Assembly (NCBI RefSeq): GCF_025060895.1
Contig: NZ_JANZKV010000039.1
Location: forward strand, 1-64,000
From: Stieleria sedimenti
Lineage (GTDB): Bacteria > Planctomycetota > Planctomycetia > Pirellulales > Pirellulaceae
Length of the DNA stretch: 64,000 nucleotides
Direction of reading: 5' to 3'
How positions within the stretch are numbered: the stretch's first letter is position 1; each line of letters opens with the position of its first letter. The notes beneath the pieces were generated by a model. It made no database searches, was not told the DNA's origin, and worked only from the letters and a program-made list of their open reading frames with translations. Positions 8,635 to 19,100 of this stretch are shown here, in pieces. Position numbers and translations under genes: made by a program.

Positions 8635-9082
8635 TCGTTTTCTGTTTGTGCCCGTGCCCTTCAATGCAGTGACGCCATCAATGTTTCGGTGGTGGTACGA
8701 TGCGTAACACTTTACCATGAATCCGACGAGCAAATGATTCAGCGTGGGCAAGAGACAGAAAAGCTCATGTGGTCAAACCGACTAAAATGTAGCTTGTCGT
8801 GTCTCGCCGTGTCCTGATCAGGAGTGTTTTCGCAAACCATGTCTAAGCGTGGATTGGTCCAGCTTGAAGCCGAAGCCGAATCGTCGGACGTCCCATTGCC
8901 AACAGAAGTTGCCGAAGCCTACCGGTGTGGACAAGAAATCCAATTGCGGCAATTCGATGACGATCGATGCACAGGAGCTCGCGAAATTGATTAAAACTGG
9001 AGTCTGGGTGCTGCTGCCAAAACCCGACACGGGTTCCGAGACACGCCAATCGGAAACCAGTCGAAAAACACGTTGATCGGCC
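8635..9082. other. Gap with no assignable gene
   Basis: About 450 bases between the divergent sulfatase and HlyD genes. Several short overlapping frames exist on both strands. None has a domain, signal peptide or ribosome binding site that I can support. Confidence 0.4.
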
Positions 9083-9208
9083 GTTGGTGTCTAGGTTTTG
9101 GGGCCGCCCAGCTTAAGGCAACCGCTTTTTCGGGTACGATGGACCTTCCGGGCCGTCGTTGGTAGGACTCTCCTCGACGACCTAAAACGGACGTCGTCCA
9201 ACGATCCG
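9083..9208 (+). promoter_or_regulatory. Repeat-derived leader upstream of the HlyD gene
   Basis: This stretch is closely similar, end to end, to 46301-46427. Shared blocks include GTTGGTGTC at the start, CCGCTTTTTCG/TCGCTTTTTCG, GTACGATGG, TTCCGGGC, GGACGTCGT and a final CAACG-TCCG. Both copies lie in the same orientation directly before a start codon, here 17 bases before the ATG at 9226. The element may carry the promoter or a structured 5' leader; that role is inferred from position only. Confidence 0.55.
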
Positions 9209-9225
9209 AAGTAGATTTCCGCAAG

Positions 9226-10362
9226 ATGCTCACTCGATTCATTCCCCTGACGGCGGCTGTCGGCATCTTGCTGGGCTTGGTGTTTTACAGCAAGTGGAAT
9301 CCCGAGCCGCCGCGGGTGTCCGGCTTTATCGAGGCCGACGAGATTCGTCTCGGTTCACGCGTGGGCGGCCGCGTGTCCCTGGTGCATGTCCGAGAAGGTC
9401 AAAATGTCGCCGCCGGCGAGGTGTTGGTCGAGTTTGAACCCTACGATTTGTTGGAACGAGAGAAAGAACTTGAGCTGTCGCTCGCAGCCCGCGAGTCGCA
9501 GTACCAACAATACTTGTCGGGATTCCGCGAAGAAGAAATTGCCCAAGCCAAAGCCAAACTCGATCAGTTACAAGCCCAGCTCGATCGGCTGGTCGCTGGG
9601 CCGCGGAAGCAGGAGATCGAAGCCGCTCGGGGGCGACTTGCACTGGCCGAATCCGAAAAACGACTCGCGACTCAGGATTTCGAACGACTCTCAAAACTTG
9701 CCGGATCCAACGCGACCTCCCAGCAGGAGCTGGACGCCGCCCGCGAGGCGTTGGAAGCCGCGTCGGCAAACTCGCTCGTCCGCGAACAAGAACTCGAGCT
9801 GTTGCTGGCGGGAACGCGCGAGGAAGAATTGCGGGCGGCGGCGGCGAGTGTCGAGGAAGCGCGCCAAGCCTGGACACTCAAGCAGCGCGGGTACCGCAGT
9901 GAGGAAATCGAGCAGGCCAAGGCGTCACGCGATGCCGCCCAAGCCGCGTTGGCAGCCATCGGGCGGCAGAAAGAGGAGCTCCGCGTCAGAAGCCCGATCG
10001 ACGGCACGATCGAGGCGCTCGATCTGCAGCCCGGCGACATGGTCGCTCCCGGTGCCCCGGTGCTTTCGATGCTGGACCATCACGAACTTTGGGTGCGAAC
10101 CTATCTTCCGCAGAATCGCATCGCCGTGCAGGTCGGCCGCCGCCTGCGGTTGAGCGTTGACAGTTATCCCGACCAGACGTTTCAGGGCGTGGTCACGTTC
10201 ATTGCTCGGCAAGCCGAATTCACGCCCAGTAATGTGCAAACCCCCGAAGAACGCTCGAAACAGGTCTTTCGCATGAAGGTGGGGATTGACGATCAGCGCG
10301 ACTTGCTGCGGCCGGGAATGATCGTCGATGTCTGGTTGGACGAAATCGGTGCGAAACGATGA
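9226..10362 (+). CDS. HlyD-type membrane fusion protein
   Basis: This 378-residue periplasmic adaptor is anchored by one N-terminal helix (IPLTAAVGILLGLVFYSKW). A biotinyl-lipoyl-like half domain follows (GFIEADEIRLGSRVGGRVS), then a long alpha-hairpin of about residues 75-250 made of charged heptads with two near-repeats (SGFREEEIAQAKAKLDQL and AGTREEELRAAAASVEEA). The second lipoyl half is SPIDGTIEALDLQPGDMVAPG, followed by the beta-barrel. Its stop codon overlaps the next start (ATGA), so it is translationally coupled to the fused ABC transporter. Together they resemble the YbhG/YbhFSR or YhiI/RbbA/YhhJ type of exporter. No outer-membrane channel gene is present nearby. Confidence 0.9.
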   Translation: MLTRFIPLTAAVGILLGLVFYSKWNPEPPRVSGFIEADEIRLGSRVGGRVSLVHVREGQNVAAGEVLVEFEPYDLLEREKELELSLAARESQYQQYLSGFREEEIAQAKAKLDQLQAQLDRLVAGPRKQEIEAARGRLALAESEKRLATQDFERLSKLAGSNATSQQELDAAREALEAASANSLVREQELELLLAGTREEELRAAAASVEEARQAWTLKQRGYRSEEIEQAKASRDAAQAALAAIGRQKEELRVRSPIDGTIEALDLQPGDMVAPGAPVLSMLDHHELWVRTYLPQNRIAVQVGRRLRLSVDSYPDQTFQGVVTFIARQAEFTPSNVQTPEERSKQVFRMKVGIDDQRDLLRPGMIVDVWLDEIGAKR

Positions 10363-12572
10363 CGGCACCGATCATTGATGTCCGAGCGTTGTCACGTTCG
10401 TTCGGGCCGCTGGTGGCGGTCCGCGATGTCAGTTTCCAGGTCCATCAAGGTTCGATCTTCGGATTGCTCGGTCCCAACGGCAGCGGCAAATCGACGATCA
10501 TTCGGATGCTGTTGGGCATCTTGCCGCCGACCGCTGGCGAGGCGAGTGTGTTGGGGATGGATGTGCGAACCGACGCCGAACAGATCAAGCCGCGGGTCGG
10601 CTACATGTCGCAACAGTTCAGTCTGTACGGCGATTTGTCGGTGCAGGAGAACATCGACTTCTACGGTCGGATCTACGGACTCGATCGCCAGCGTTTGACC
10701 GAACGTCGCCAAGCCGTGCTCGGCCTGACGGGGTTGTCCGACCGATTACCGCAGTTGGCCGCGACGCTCTCGGGCGGCTGGAAACAGCGTTTGGCGCTGG
10801 CGTGCTCGCTGATCCACGAACCCGACGTGTTGTTCCTGGACGAACCGACCGCAGGCATCGATCCCGTCGCCAGGCGTCACCTATGGGACTTGCTATTCGA
10901 GCTGTCCGGCCGAGGCGTCACGCTGTTTGTCACGACGCACTACATGGATGAAGCCGAACGCTGCAGCGAAGTGGGTTACATCTATCAATCGGAGCTGTTG
11001 GTGCTCGGCAAACCCGAACAACTCAAACAGCTTCCGGAAGTGAATCCGGTTGATTCGCGTCGCTACGAGATTCGGGTGCCCGCTCCTGCCCAGCACCTCG
11101 CGGCGTTGCGTCAATTGCCGGAGGTCCGCGACGCGACCTTGTTCGGCGAAACGATCCACCTGCTGTTAGATCAATCACGCCTCCCCGAAGACGTCTTGCG
11201 GCAATTAGGCATGGACACATCGGCGGAGACTCGCGAGGTCCCGCCCAGTCTGGAAGACGTCTTTGTGACGCTGACCCGCAATGCGGAAAAGCTTGGCCGG
11301 ATCGAGTCAGGCGGCGAACGTTCGGATCAAGACAATGCGGCACCCATCGAGTCGGCACCGCCCGTGGAAGCACATTCCGATCAAGCTCCTCGTCACCGAC
11401 CCCGGTCGGCCCAGCGCGGGACGTTGGCCGGTTTGTGGGCGGTGTTGATCAAGGAGTTCGTCCACATTCGCCGGCAGCCGACCACACTTTTTTTCATGTT
11501 GGTTGTCCCGGTGATGCAGACCATCATCTTCGGATATGCGATCGACACGCAGATCGAAAACATTCCCACGGTGGTCTTCAACATGGACGGCCGTCAGCAG
11601 TCGCGCGAGTTGATCGATGCGTTGGTCAACACCCGTCGCTTTCGTTTGATCGGACACGTGCAGAACGAAGGTGCGTTCCAGCGGGCGATGTCGTCGGGGC
11701 GGGCGAAAGTGGGCGTCCGAATCCCGCCGGGCTATGTGGATCAGCTGCTGCGGGGCGAACAGGCGAGTCTACAAGTTCTGATCGACGGCAGTGATTCACA
11801 GGTCGCGACGACCGCCCAAAGTACGGCGCAGCTGTTGGGGTTGAATCTGTCGATTCAGATGGCCAAAGCCAAAGGCGACGCCTTGCAAATCGCTCCGGCT
11901 CGGGACGCATCGGGGCATGGAGTGCTGCCGATCGATGTGCGGACACGCATGTTGTACAACCCCGATCTGGACAGTTCGCACTTCTTCGTCCCCGGTTTGG
12001 TGGGCATCATCCTGCAGTTGGTGACGCTGTTTCTGACGTCGTTCGCCGTGGTACGCGAGCGGGAGCTGGGGACGTTGGAGCAGTTGTTTGTGACGCCGGT
12101 CGGTCGAACGGGGCTATTGCTGGGCAAGCTACTGCCCTACGCCCTGGTCGGTTTTGTGGCGCTGCTGACGGTGTTGGCCGTGATGATCTATGTCTTCGGT
12201 GTCGACATTCGCGGCAGTGTCTCCTTGCTGTTGGCGTTGTCGATGTTATTCATGGTCTGTTCGCTGGGGCTGGGCTTGCTGGTGTCCACGCTTGCCAAGA
12301 CACAATTGGAAGCGGTCCAGTTTGCGTTTGTGATCATGCTGCCTTCGGTGTTGCTTTCGGGCTTCGTTTTTCCACGCAGCGAAATGCCGTTGCCGATCTA
12401 CCTGATTACGTTTGGAATTCCGGCGACTTACTTTATCGAGATTCTTCGGGGCGTCGTGTTACGCGGTGCCGATCTCGTCGATCTGGTCCCCTGGGTCGTC
12501 GGATTGACGATTTGCGGCGCGGTCGTTCTGATCCTCAGCGTGTTGCGATTCCAAAAACGTCTGGGCGCCTGA
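10359..12572 (+). CDS. Fused ABC transporter, ATPase plus ABC-2 permease
   Basis: A 737-residue polypeptide joins the two halves of an ABC-2 exporter. Residues about 1-310 are the ATPase: Walker A GPNGSGKST, signature LSGGWKQRLALAC, Walker B VLFLDEPTAGIDP, H-loop VTTHYMDEAERC. A charged linker (about 320-350) leads to the permease half (about 355-737): a first helix (PTTLFFMLVVPVMQTIIFGYAI), a periplasmic domain, and five helices ending VVLILSVLRF, with ERELGTLEQLFVTPVGRTGLLLGKL as the ABC-2 motif. One polypeptide could homodimerise to make a full exporter with the HlyD partner encoded just upstream. The fusion resembles RbbA-type proteins but with only one ATPase domain. Confidence 0.9.
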   Translation: MTAPIIDVRALSRSFGPLVAVRDVSFQVHQGSIFGLLGPNGSGKSTIIRMLLGILPPTAGEASVLGMDVRTDAEQIKPRVGYMSQQFSLYGDLSVQENIDFYGRIYGLDRQRLTERRQAVLGLTGLSDRLPQLAATLSGGWKQRLALACSLIHEPDVLFLDEPTAGIDPVARRHLWDLLFELSGRGVTLFVTTHYMDEAERCSEVGYIYQSELLVLGKPEQLKQLPEVNPVDSRRYEIRVPAPAQHLAALRQLPEVRDATLFGETIHLLLDQSRLPEDVLRQLGMDTSAETREVPPSLEDVFVTLTRNAEKLGRIESGGERSDQDNAAPIESAPPVEAHSDQAPRHRPRSAQRGTLAGLWAVLIKEFVHIRRQPTTLFFMLVVPVMQTIIFGYAIDTQIENIPTVVFNMDGRQQSRELIDALVNTRRFRLIGHVQNEGAFQRAMSSGRAKVGVRIPPGYVDQLLRGEQASLQVLIDGSDSQVATTAQSTAQLLGLNLSIQMAKAKGDALQIAPARDASGHGVLPIDVRTRMLYNPDLDSSHFFVPGLVGIILQLVTLFLTSFAVVRERELGTLEQLFVTPVGRTGLLLGKLLPYALVGFVALLTVLAVMIYVFGVDIRGSVSLLLALSMLFMVCSLGLGLLVSTLAKTQLEAVQFAFVIMLPSVLLSGFVFPRSEMPLPIYLITFGIPATYFIEILRGVVLRGADLVDLVPWVVGLTICGAVVLILSVLRFQKRLGA

Positions 12573-12596
12573 CACCATTGATTGCTGATTCCGACC

Positions 12597-13697
12597 ATGG
12601 CGCACCGTCCCACCTCCGTTCCGAAGCGATCCAAAAGGCGGTTTCGACGTCAGACGCGACCCGGGACGCCGCCCGGGGCGGTGGTGTCGCATCCCGATGC
12701 ACCCCCACCGATCATTCGGCTGGTTACCTATGAACCAACGGATGTGACAGATCATCAGATCGATGATCTGAAACGCATTCCCCGGCTGGTCAACGATTCC
12801 GTCGTGACTTGGGTTGACGTCGATGGTCTGGGAGACGCGGACGTGGTGATGCGCGTTGGTGACCTGTTCGGATTGCATCACCTTGCGCTGGAAGATGTGG
12901 TCAACGTTCACCAGCGGCCAAAGGTTGAACTGTACGGCGACCATCTGTTCATGATCGCCCGCGCGCTTCCGCATGACGATTCACGCGGGTCCGCGCAAAT
13001 TGCGATGTTTCTCGGACCCCATTTTGTCGTTTCGTTTCGGGAACGCGAGGCCGTTTGTCTCGACGCGGTCCGTCAGCGGATCCTCTCGGACAAAGGAAGG
13101 ATCCGAACACACGGTGCCGACTACCTGCTCTACGCGCTGCTCGATTCGGTGATCGACGACTATTTTCCCGCCCTGGAAAAGCACGGCGAAAACCTTGACG
13201 CGTTGGACAGTCAGATCTCGGCGGGCGCCGATCGAAACCTGATCAGCGAGGTACACCAATTGCGCAGCGAGTTGCTCTCACTGCGGCGAGCAATCTGGCC
13301 GCTGCGTGACGCGATCAACGCACTGATTCGTGATTCCGGGGATCTGATTACCGATGAAACCGACCTGTATTTGCGTGATTGCTACGACCACATCATCCAG
13401 ATCATGGATGTGATCGAGACCGATCGCGAGCTCTGTTCCGATTTGCGGGATTTCTATTTGACGGTGGTCGGCAATCGGATGAATCAGGTGATGAAGTTTT
13501 TGACGATCATTGCCACGTTGTTCATGCCGCTGAGTTTCATCGCCGGCCTGTACGGGATGAACTTCAATCCGTCGGCATCGACTTGGAACATGCCCGAACT
13601 GAATTGGACGTTCGGTTATTTCTTTGCCCTGGCCTTGATGGCTGGGACCGCAACCACCTTGACCGCGGTCTTTTGGCGAAAGGGTTGGTTGAGGTGA
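12597..13697 (+). CDS. corA: CorA-family magnesium/cobalt transporter
   Basis: About 366 residues, typical CorA length. The cytoplasmic funnel includes TWVDVDGLGDADVVMRVGD and HHLALEDVVNVHQRPKVE, a strongly conserved CorA stretch. The C-terminus has two membrane helices, the first ending in the signature YGMNF (Gly-Met-Asn near residue 320) and the second AGTATTLTAVFWRKGWLR. The GMN loop selects hydrated Mg2+ in this family. The ATG at 12597 is preferred to a TTG at 12582. The first 35 residues are basic and Pro-rich, not part of the conserved fold. It follows the exporter by 24 bases, but a functional link is not evident. Confidence 0.9.
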   Translation: MAHRPTSVPKRSKRRFRRQTRPGTPPGAVVSHPDAPPPIIRLVTYEPTDVTDHQIDDLKRIPRLVNDSVVTWVDVDGLGDADVVMRVGDLFGLHHLALEDVVNVHQRPKVELYGDHLFMIARALPHDDSRGSAQIAMFLGPHFVVSFREREAVCLDAVRQRILSDKGRIRTHGADYLLYALLDSVIDDYFPALEKHGENLDALDSQISAGADRNLISEVHQLRSELLSLRRAIWPLRDAINALIRDSGDLITDETDLYLRDCYDHIIQIMDVIETDRELCSDLRDFYLTVVGNRMNQVMKFLTIIATLFMPLSFIAGLYGMNFNPSASTWNMPELNWTFGYFFALALMAGTATTLTAVFWRKGWLR

Positions 13698-14000
13698 GCG
13701 GTTTTGACCTTGCGCCGGACCGTCACCGGCACTCGCTGTTCGTGTCTAGTTTCGCTTTCGCCCAATGCCATCCACGTGTGCACGGAAAGAGTTACCGGAG
13801 CGGTCCGGTTTCAGCACGAAAACACGTCGAAATGAACTGAGCGGTGTCGGGCCAAAACTGCTCCCCGTTCCGCGATCGGAGGGACCTAGTCCCGGACGCG
13901 AAAACTGTTTTGTATGTCCGACCGATAATTGGCGGACTTGGTATGCCAGTTGCTGCTTGTGCCTTGTCCCGAACCTTCACATCGCTCCATAGGATTTCCG
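13698..14000. other. Gap with no assignable gene
   Basis: About 300 bases between the CorA gene and the P-type ATPase. Only overlapping short frames of random composition are present. No hairpin or repeat stands out. Confidence 0.4.
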
Positions 14001-15899
14001 GTGGCATCCAAGACCGAAGCCAAGCAGGCGACACCGACCTGGAAGTCGCTGGAAACGCTGATCGCGGCGTTTGCGGTCGCGATGATCACGCTGCATTTGG
14101 TCCTGCGTTTTGGCACCGGCAGCTCACCAACCCTCGTCGCACTCCCGCTGTTGGGTGTGCTGGTGTTTGGCGGCATCCCGCTGGTTTGGGATTTGTTGTG
14201 GAAGATGTTTCGGCGGGAGTTCGGATCGGACCTGTTGGCGGGGATCTCGATCGTGACCTCGGTGCTGCTGGAAGAGTACCTGGCGGGATCGCTTGTCGTG
14301 TTGATGCTCTCCGGCGGAGAAGCGTTGGAAGCTTATGCGGTGCGGAGCGCCTCGTCGGTGTTGCGCGCCCTCAGTCAACGGATGCCTTCGGTGGCGCACC
14401 GAAAACGGGGCACGGTCGTCGAAGACATCGCGTTGGACGAGTTGGCGATCGATGACATCGTCGCCGTCTTTCCGCACGAAATCTGCCCGATCGATGGGAC
14501 GGTGATCGAAGGGCACGGGGTGATGGACGAGTCGTACCTGACCGGCGAACCCTACATGATGTCCAAAACGCCGGGTTCGGCGGTGCTGTCTGGTGCGATC
14601 AACGGCGAATCGGCGCTGATCATCCGGGCCGAAAAGTTGGCGGTCGATTCGCGCTACGCCAAGATCATGGAAGTGATGGAGGCGTCCGAAACGCAAAAAC
14701 CCAAAATGCGTCGATTGGCCGACAAGTTGGGGGCCTGGTACACCCCGTTGGCCGTTGCCATCGGATTGGCGGCCTGGATCGGAACCGGCAACCCGGTGCG
14801 GTTCTTGGCGGTGATGGTGGTCGCCACACCCTGCCCGCTGTTGATCGGAATTCCGGTCGCGATCATCGGCTCGATCTCGCTGGCCGCGCGGCGCGCGATC
14901 ATCGTGCGCGACCCATCGTCACTGGAGATGGCCGACACCTGCCGGACGCTGATCTTTGACAAGACCGGGACGCTGACCTACGGCGAGCCGAAGTTGGTCC
15001 AGCGGATTTGCGCCGATGAAAGTCGCGATCAAGAAATCTTGAGCATCGTCGGCAGCTTGGAACGATTTTCAAAGCATCCCTTGGCCCGGGCCATTGTCGC
15101 CGCCGCCGGCGAGGCCAACCTCGCCCCGCAAAGCGTTTCGGAAATCAGCGAGCCGCCCGGCAAGGGGCTGCGCGGCATCGTGGCAGGGCGAACCATCGAA
15201 GTCACCAGCCGAAAGAAGTTACTGGCCCAGCAGCCCGAGTTGCGGACCCAGCTGCCACCGCAGGCGGGCGGACTGGAATGCGTGATTCTGGTCGATGATG
15301 AGTATGCCGCGACCTATCAATTTCGTGACACCCCGCGACGCGACGGCGCGTCCTTCATCCAACACCTGGGACCCCGGCATTCCATCCGGCGGACCATGAT
15401 GGTGTCCGGGGACCGCGAATCGGAGGTCCGGTATTTGGCCGAGCAAGTCGGCATCGAAGACGTCTATTTCAGCCAAAGTCCCGAACAGAAACTGGAGATC
15501 GTCAATGCCGAGACGGCCAAGGCGAATTCCATTTTTGTCGGCGACGGGATCAACGATGCGCCCGCCTTGATGGCGGCAACGGTGGGCATCGCCTTCGGCC
15601 AAAACAGCGACGTCACGACCGAAGCGGCCGACGTCGTCGTCCTGGACAGCTCGCTGCAAAAGATCGACGAGTTTCTACACATCAGCCGGCGGATGCGGCG
15701 AATCGCACTGCAGAGCGCGATCGGGGGCATGGCGCTGAGCATCGTGGGGATGATGTTGGCCGCCGCCGGATACCTGTCACCGGTCGCCGGCGCGATTTGC
15801 CAGGAAGTCATCGATGTCGCCGCCGTGCTCAATGCGCTCCGCGTCGCGCTGCCGCCCAAATCGATGATCGATTTTGAACCATCCGAGGGCGAAGGCTGA
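14001..15899 (+). CDS. P1B-type heavy-metal ATPase
   Basis: About 632 residues, starting with GTG at 14001 just before the conserved part. It lacks an N-terminal CxxC metal-binding domain. It has the actuator motif SYLTGEPY (TGE), the transmembrane metal-site motif ATPCPLLIG near residue 276, the phosphorylation site [11 protein letters not shown] with Asp near residue 319, the P1B-specific [11 protein letters not shown], and the hinge [14 protein letters not shown]. These make it a P1B metal exporter in the cytoplasmic membrane. TPCP in place of CPC or SPC places it outside the usual Cu and Zn/Cd groups and nearer subgroups with TPC, so the metal is uncertain. It stands alone, with no metalloregulator beside it. 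Confidence 0.85.
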   Translation: MASKTEAKQATPTWKSLETLIAAFAVAMITLHLVLRFGTGSSPTLVALPLLGVLVFGGIPLVWDLLWKMFRREFGSDLLAGISIVTSVLLEEYLAGSLVVLMLSGGEALEAYAVRSASSVLRALSQRMPSVAHRKRGTVVEDIALDELAIDDIVAVFPHEICPIDGTVIEGHGVMDESYLTGEPYMMSKTPGSAVLSGAINGESALIIRAEKLAVDSRYAKIMEVMEASETQKPKMRRLADKLGAWYTPLAVAIGLAAWIGTGNPVRFLAVMVVATPCPLLIGIPVAIIGSISLAARRAIIVRDPSSLEMADTCRTLIFDKTGTLTYGEPKLVQRICADESRDQEILSIVGSLERFSKHPLARAIVAAAGEANLAPQSVSEISEPPGKGLRGIVAGRTIEVTSRKKLLAQQPELRTQLPPQAGGLECVILVDDEYAATYQFRDTPRRDGASFIQHLGPRHSIRRTMMVSGDRESEVRYLAEQVGIEDVYFSQSPEQKLEIVNAETAKANSIFVGDGINDAPALMAATVGIAFGQNSDVTTEAADVVVLDSSLQKIDEFLHISRRMRRIALQSAIGGMALSIVGMMLAAAGYLSPVAGAICQEVIDVAAVLNALRVALPPKSMIDFEPSEGEG

Positions 15900-16173
15900 G
15901 GCCCAATCCCGCCGGCTGGCGGGTGGACGGGAGCCCTGCGATTGGATGCCGCTGCGCAAATTGACAGGGGTTGTCAACCTCCATAAACTAAATCGTTTTT
16001 TCACCAATCAGCTCTGTTCCGAGGAGAGGCACTGCGATTCGTGTCGGCGATGTCGTGTTGGCGTCCGACCGATCGGAAATGCTATCAGCGAATCAATGCC
16101 CGTCGGTGAATCAATGCCCGTCGGTTTCGATTGCAATCCCGACGACCGGTCGCCACCTCAATCAAGCCTCCCG
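15900..16173. other. Leader region with a short tandem repeat
   Basis: The ATPase stop and the giant kinase start are separated by about 270 bases. At about 16090-16125 the 18-base unit GAATCAATGCCCGTCGGT is present twice in tandem. The frame of the downstream gene is open through this stretch, but the translation has no conserved character. Confidence 0.5.
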
Positions 16174-19100
16174 ATGGATTCCAGCGAAGCGTCTCAAGAT
16201 TTGGAACTCCAAAGCAATCTCACCCGATCCGCGGTCCCGATCGTCGGGCTGGGGGCATCGGCGGGAGGGTTGACGGCACTGGAAACCTTTTTCGAGCAAT
16301 TGCCGGTCGACACCGGTGCCGCTTTCGTGGTCGTCCAGCATTTGTCGCCGGACTATCAGAGCCACATGAGCGAATTGTTGGGCCGCCGCACCAAGATGGC
16401 CACGGTGCAACTGTCCGATGCGGTCGAACCCGAACCGAACACCGTGTACCTGCTGCCCCCGGCCAAACACGTCGTCTTGCAAGACGGACAGCTTCAACTT
16501 CGCGACCGAGAAGGCGACGGCGAGTTGAATCTGCCGATCGACAAGTTCTTTCGCTCGTTGGCCGAACAGAACGACCGCCAAATTGCGGTGATGGTACTTT
16601 CGGGTACCGGCAGCGACGGCAGCGAGGGAATTGTGGGCGTCAATCGCGCCGGCGGGTTGGTGCTGTCACAAGACGAGGACAGCGCTCAATTCAACAGCAT
16701 GCCGCTCAACGCGATCAAGACCGAAGCGGTGCACGTGGTCGCCCCGGTCGTGGAACTTGCCGAAGCCCTCGTGTCTTTCCTGGCCGGCGTTTCGATCGAA
16801 GATGTCATTTCGCACTGTTCGCCCTTGATCGAACGCAATGACCTGGAATCCGTCTACCAGCGGTTGGAACAAGCCTGCGGCGTCGATTTCGAACAATACA
16901 AGATCGGCACCTTCACACGGCGTCTGTCGCGGCGGATGCTGCTGTCCAAAATCGATCAACTGGACCGTTACATCCAGCGGCTCGACAGCGACCCGGCCGA
17001 GCTGTCGCGATTGGCCGATGACCTGATGATCGGGGTCACCCGGTTCTTTCGCGATCCCGACGGCTATCAGCGGTTGGCCCATCGCTGCATCCGACCGGCC
17101 GTCGCGGCGAAATCTAGCGGCGACGAATTCCGCGCCTGGGTCGCCGGCTGTGCGACCGGTCAGGAAGCCTATAGCGTCGCGATGTTGATTCATCACGAAT
17201 GCGAAAAGTCAGGCATCTCGCTGGGGATCAAGATCTTTGCCACCGACCTGCACCCCGATGCGATCCGGTTCGCCCAGCGAGGCCATTTCCCCACCGAATC
17301 GTTGTCGGAGATCCCGCCGGAGTTCCGCGACAAGTACCTGGTGCGATCGGCCGATGGTTTTGAGATTTGCAAAAACGTACGCAACTCCATCGTGTTCGCC
17401 CGGCACGATGTGCTGCAAGATGCGCCCTTCACCGGCATGGATCTGGTCAGCTGTCGCAACCTGTTGATCTACCTGGTCGATGAGGCCCAGCGACGCGTGC
17501 TGAACATGTTCGCCCACGCGCTCAAGGCGCGCGGGGTGATGTGGCTGGGACCGAGCGAAACCCCCGGCGACCTGGTCGAAGACTTTTCGATCCTCGACAA
17601 ACATTGGCGGATCTTTCAGAAGGACCGTGACTCGCGTTTGCCGCTCGACTTGAAATTGCGGAAACGACCGTTGCACGGCGCCAACCTGTTACGTCGTCCG
17701 CATTCGTCCCGCGCGCCCTCGTCCGCGTTAGTGGCGTCCTACGATCGCATTCTGGAACAATACGCACCGCCGGGTATCCTGGTCGACGACGATCTGCGAC
17801 CGCTACAGATTTTCGGTGACTTGTCGCGCTGGACCACCCCGCGACCGGGACGCCTGACCGGCACCGTCGACGACATCCTGGTCGAACCGCTGCGTCTTCC
17901 CATCGCCCTGGCAATCGAACGCATGAAAGTCGATCAATTGTCAGTGATCTCCGAGCGAGCGGTGGTCGACAGCGATCCCATCGACATCCGGATCAGTGCG
18001 TTTCACCATCCCACCCAATCCGAAACCCACTATCTGATCAACTTCGGCAGCGTCGTCACACTCAGCGGACCGCCTTCCACCGGGCTTACCTCGACTGGCG
18101 AACCGACTCACCGACCGCTTGCCGCCCCCGTCCCCTCGCAACAAGCCACTTCATCGCCTCCGGCGGATTCAACGTCATCGGATGCAGCGGCCTTGGCGCT
18201 CAACGCCGAGCGGATTCGCATGCTGGAGATGGAACTGGAGTTTACCCGCGAGAACCTGCAAGCGACGATCGAAGAGGTCGAAACGACGAATGAGGAACTG
18301 CAGTCCAGCAATGAGGAGTTGACTAGCAGCAACGAGGAATTGCAGAGCACCAACGAGGAACTCCACAGCGTCAACGAAGAACTGCATACCACCAACGCCG
18401 AAAGCAGTCGACGCTTGCAACTGCTGACCGAAACCACGCGCGACCTGGAAACGGTCATGTTGGAAAGCGACGTGGGCATTGTTTTGGTCGACAATGACTT
18501 GAACATTCGCCGCGTCACACCGGCGGCCGCCGATATCTTGTTGATCCGCCGCAAGGATGCCGAGGGCGAGCGACTGGCCGATTACGCCCACGCCTTGGAG
18601 GATGTCGATCTGATTGAATTGGTTCAGCAGGTCAGTCGAGAACACAAAACAATCGAGCGCGAAACGATCGACCGACGCGACGATCCGATTCTCTTGCGGG
18701 TCTCACCCTACCGCGAACGCAGCGGCGTGGTGTTGACGATGACGAACCTGCGAACCGTCAAGGAAACCGCCGACAAGCTTCGCAAACTCACCTCGATCAT
18801 CCAGGACAGCACCGATGCGATTATCGGTGTGGAACTCAATTCGCGGGTCACCAGCTGGAATCGCGGCGCGACACGGTTGTTCGGTTACGAATGGGATGAT
18901 TCACGAAACGTCGAACTCTGCGACGCCTTGCCGACGGAGATCTGCGAGGTTTGCGAGACGCTGATCCGCGAGCTGGTCCGCCACGGCGATGTCGCCGCCA
19001 AAGAGATTTCGACCAAAATTTTGGACAAACAAGTTTTCCTGCAGATTCGCGTCACGCCCGTTCTGGATGAATATGAACGTGTCTCTTCGGCGGCGATCAC

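Noticed and set aside
15874-16173. Extended N-terminus of the hybrid kinase
   Set aside because: The frame is open through a tandem 18-base repeat and intergenic sequence. The CheB domain begins just after the ATG at 16174.
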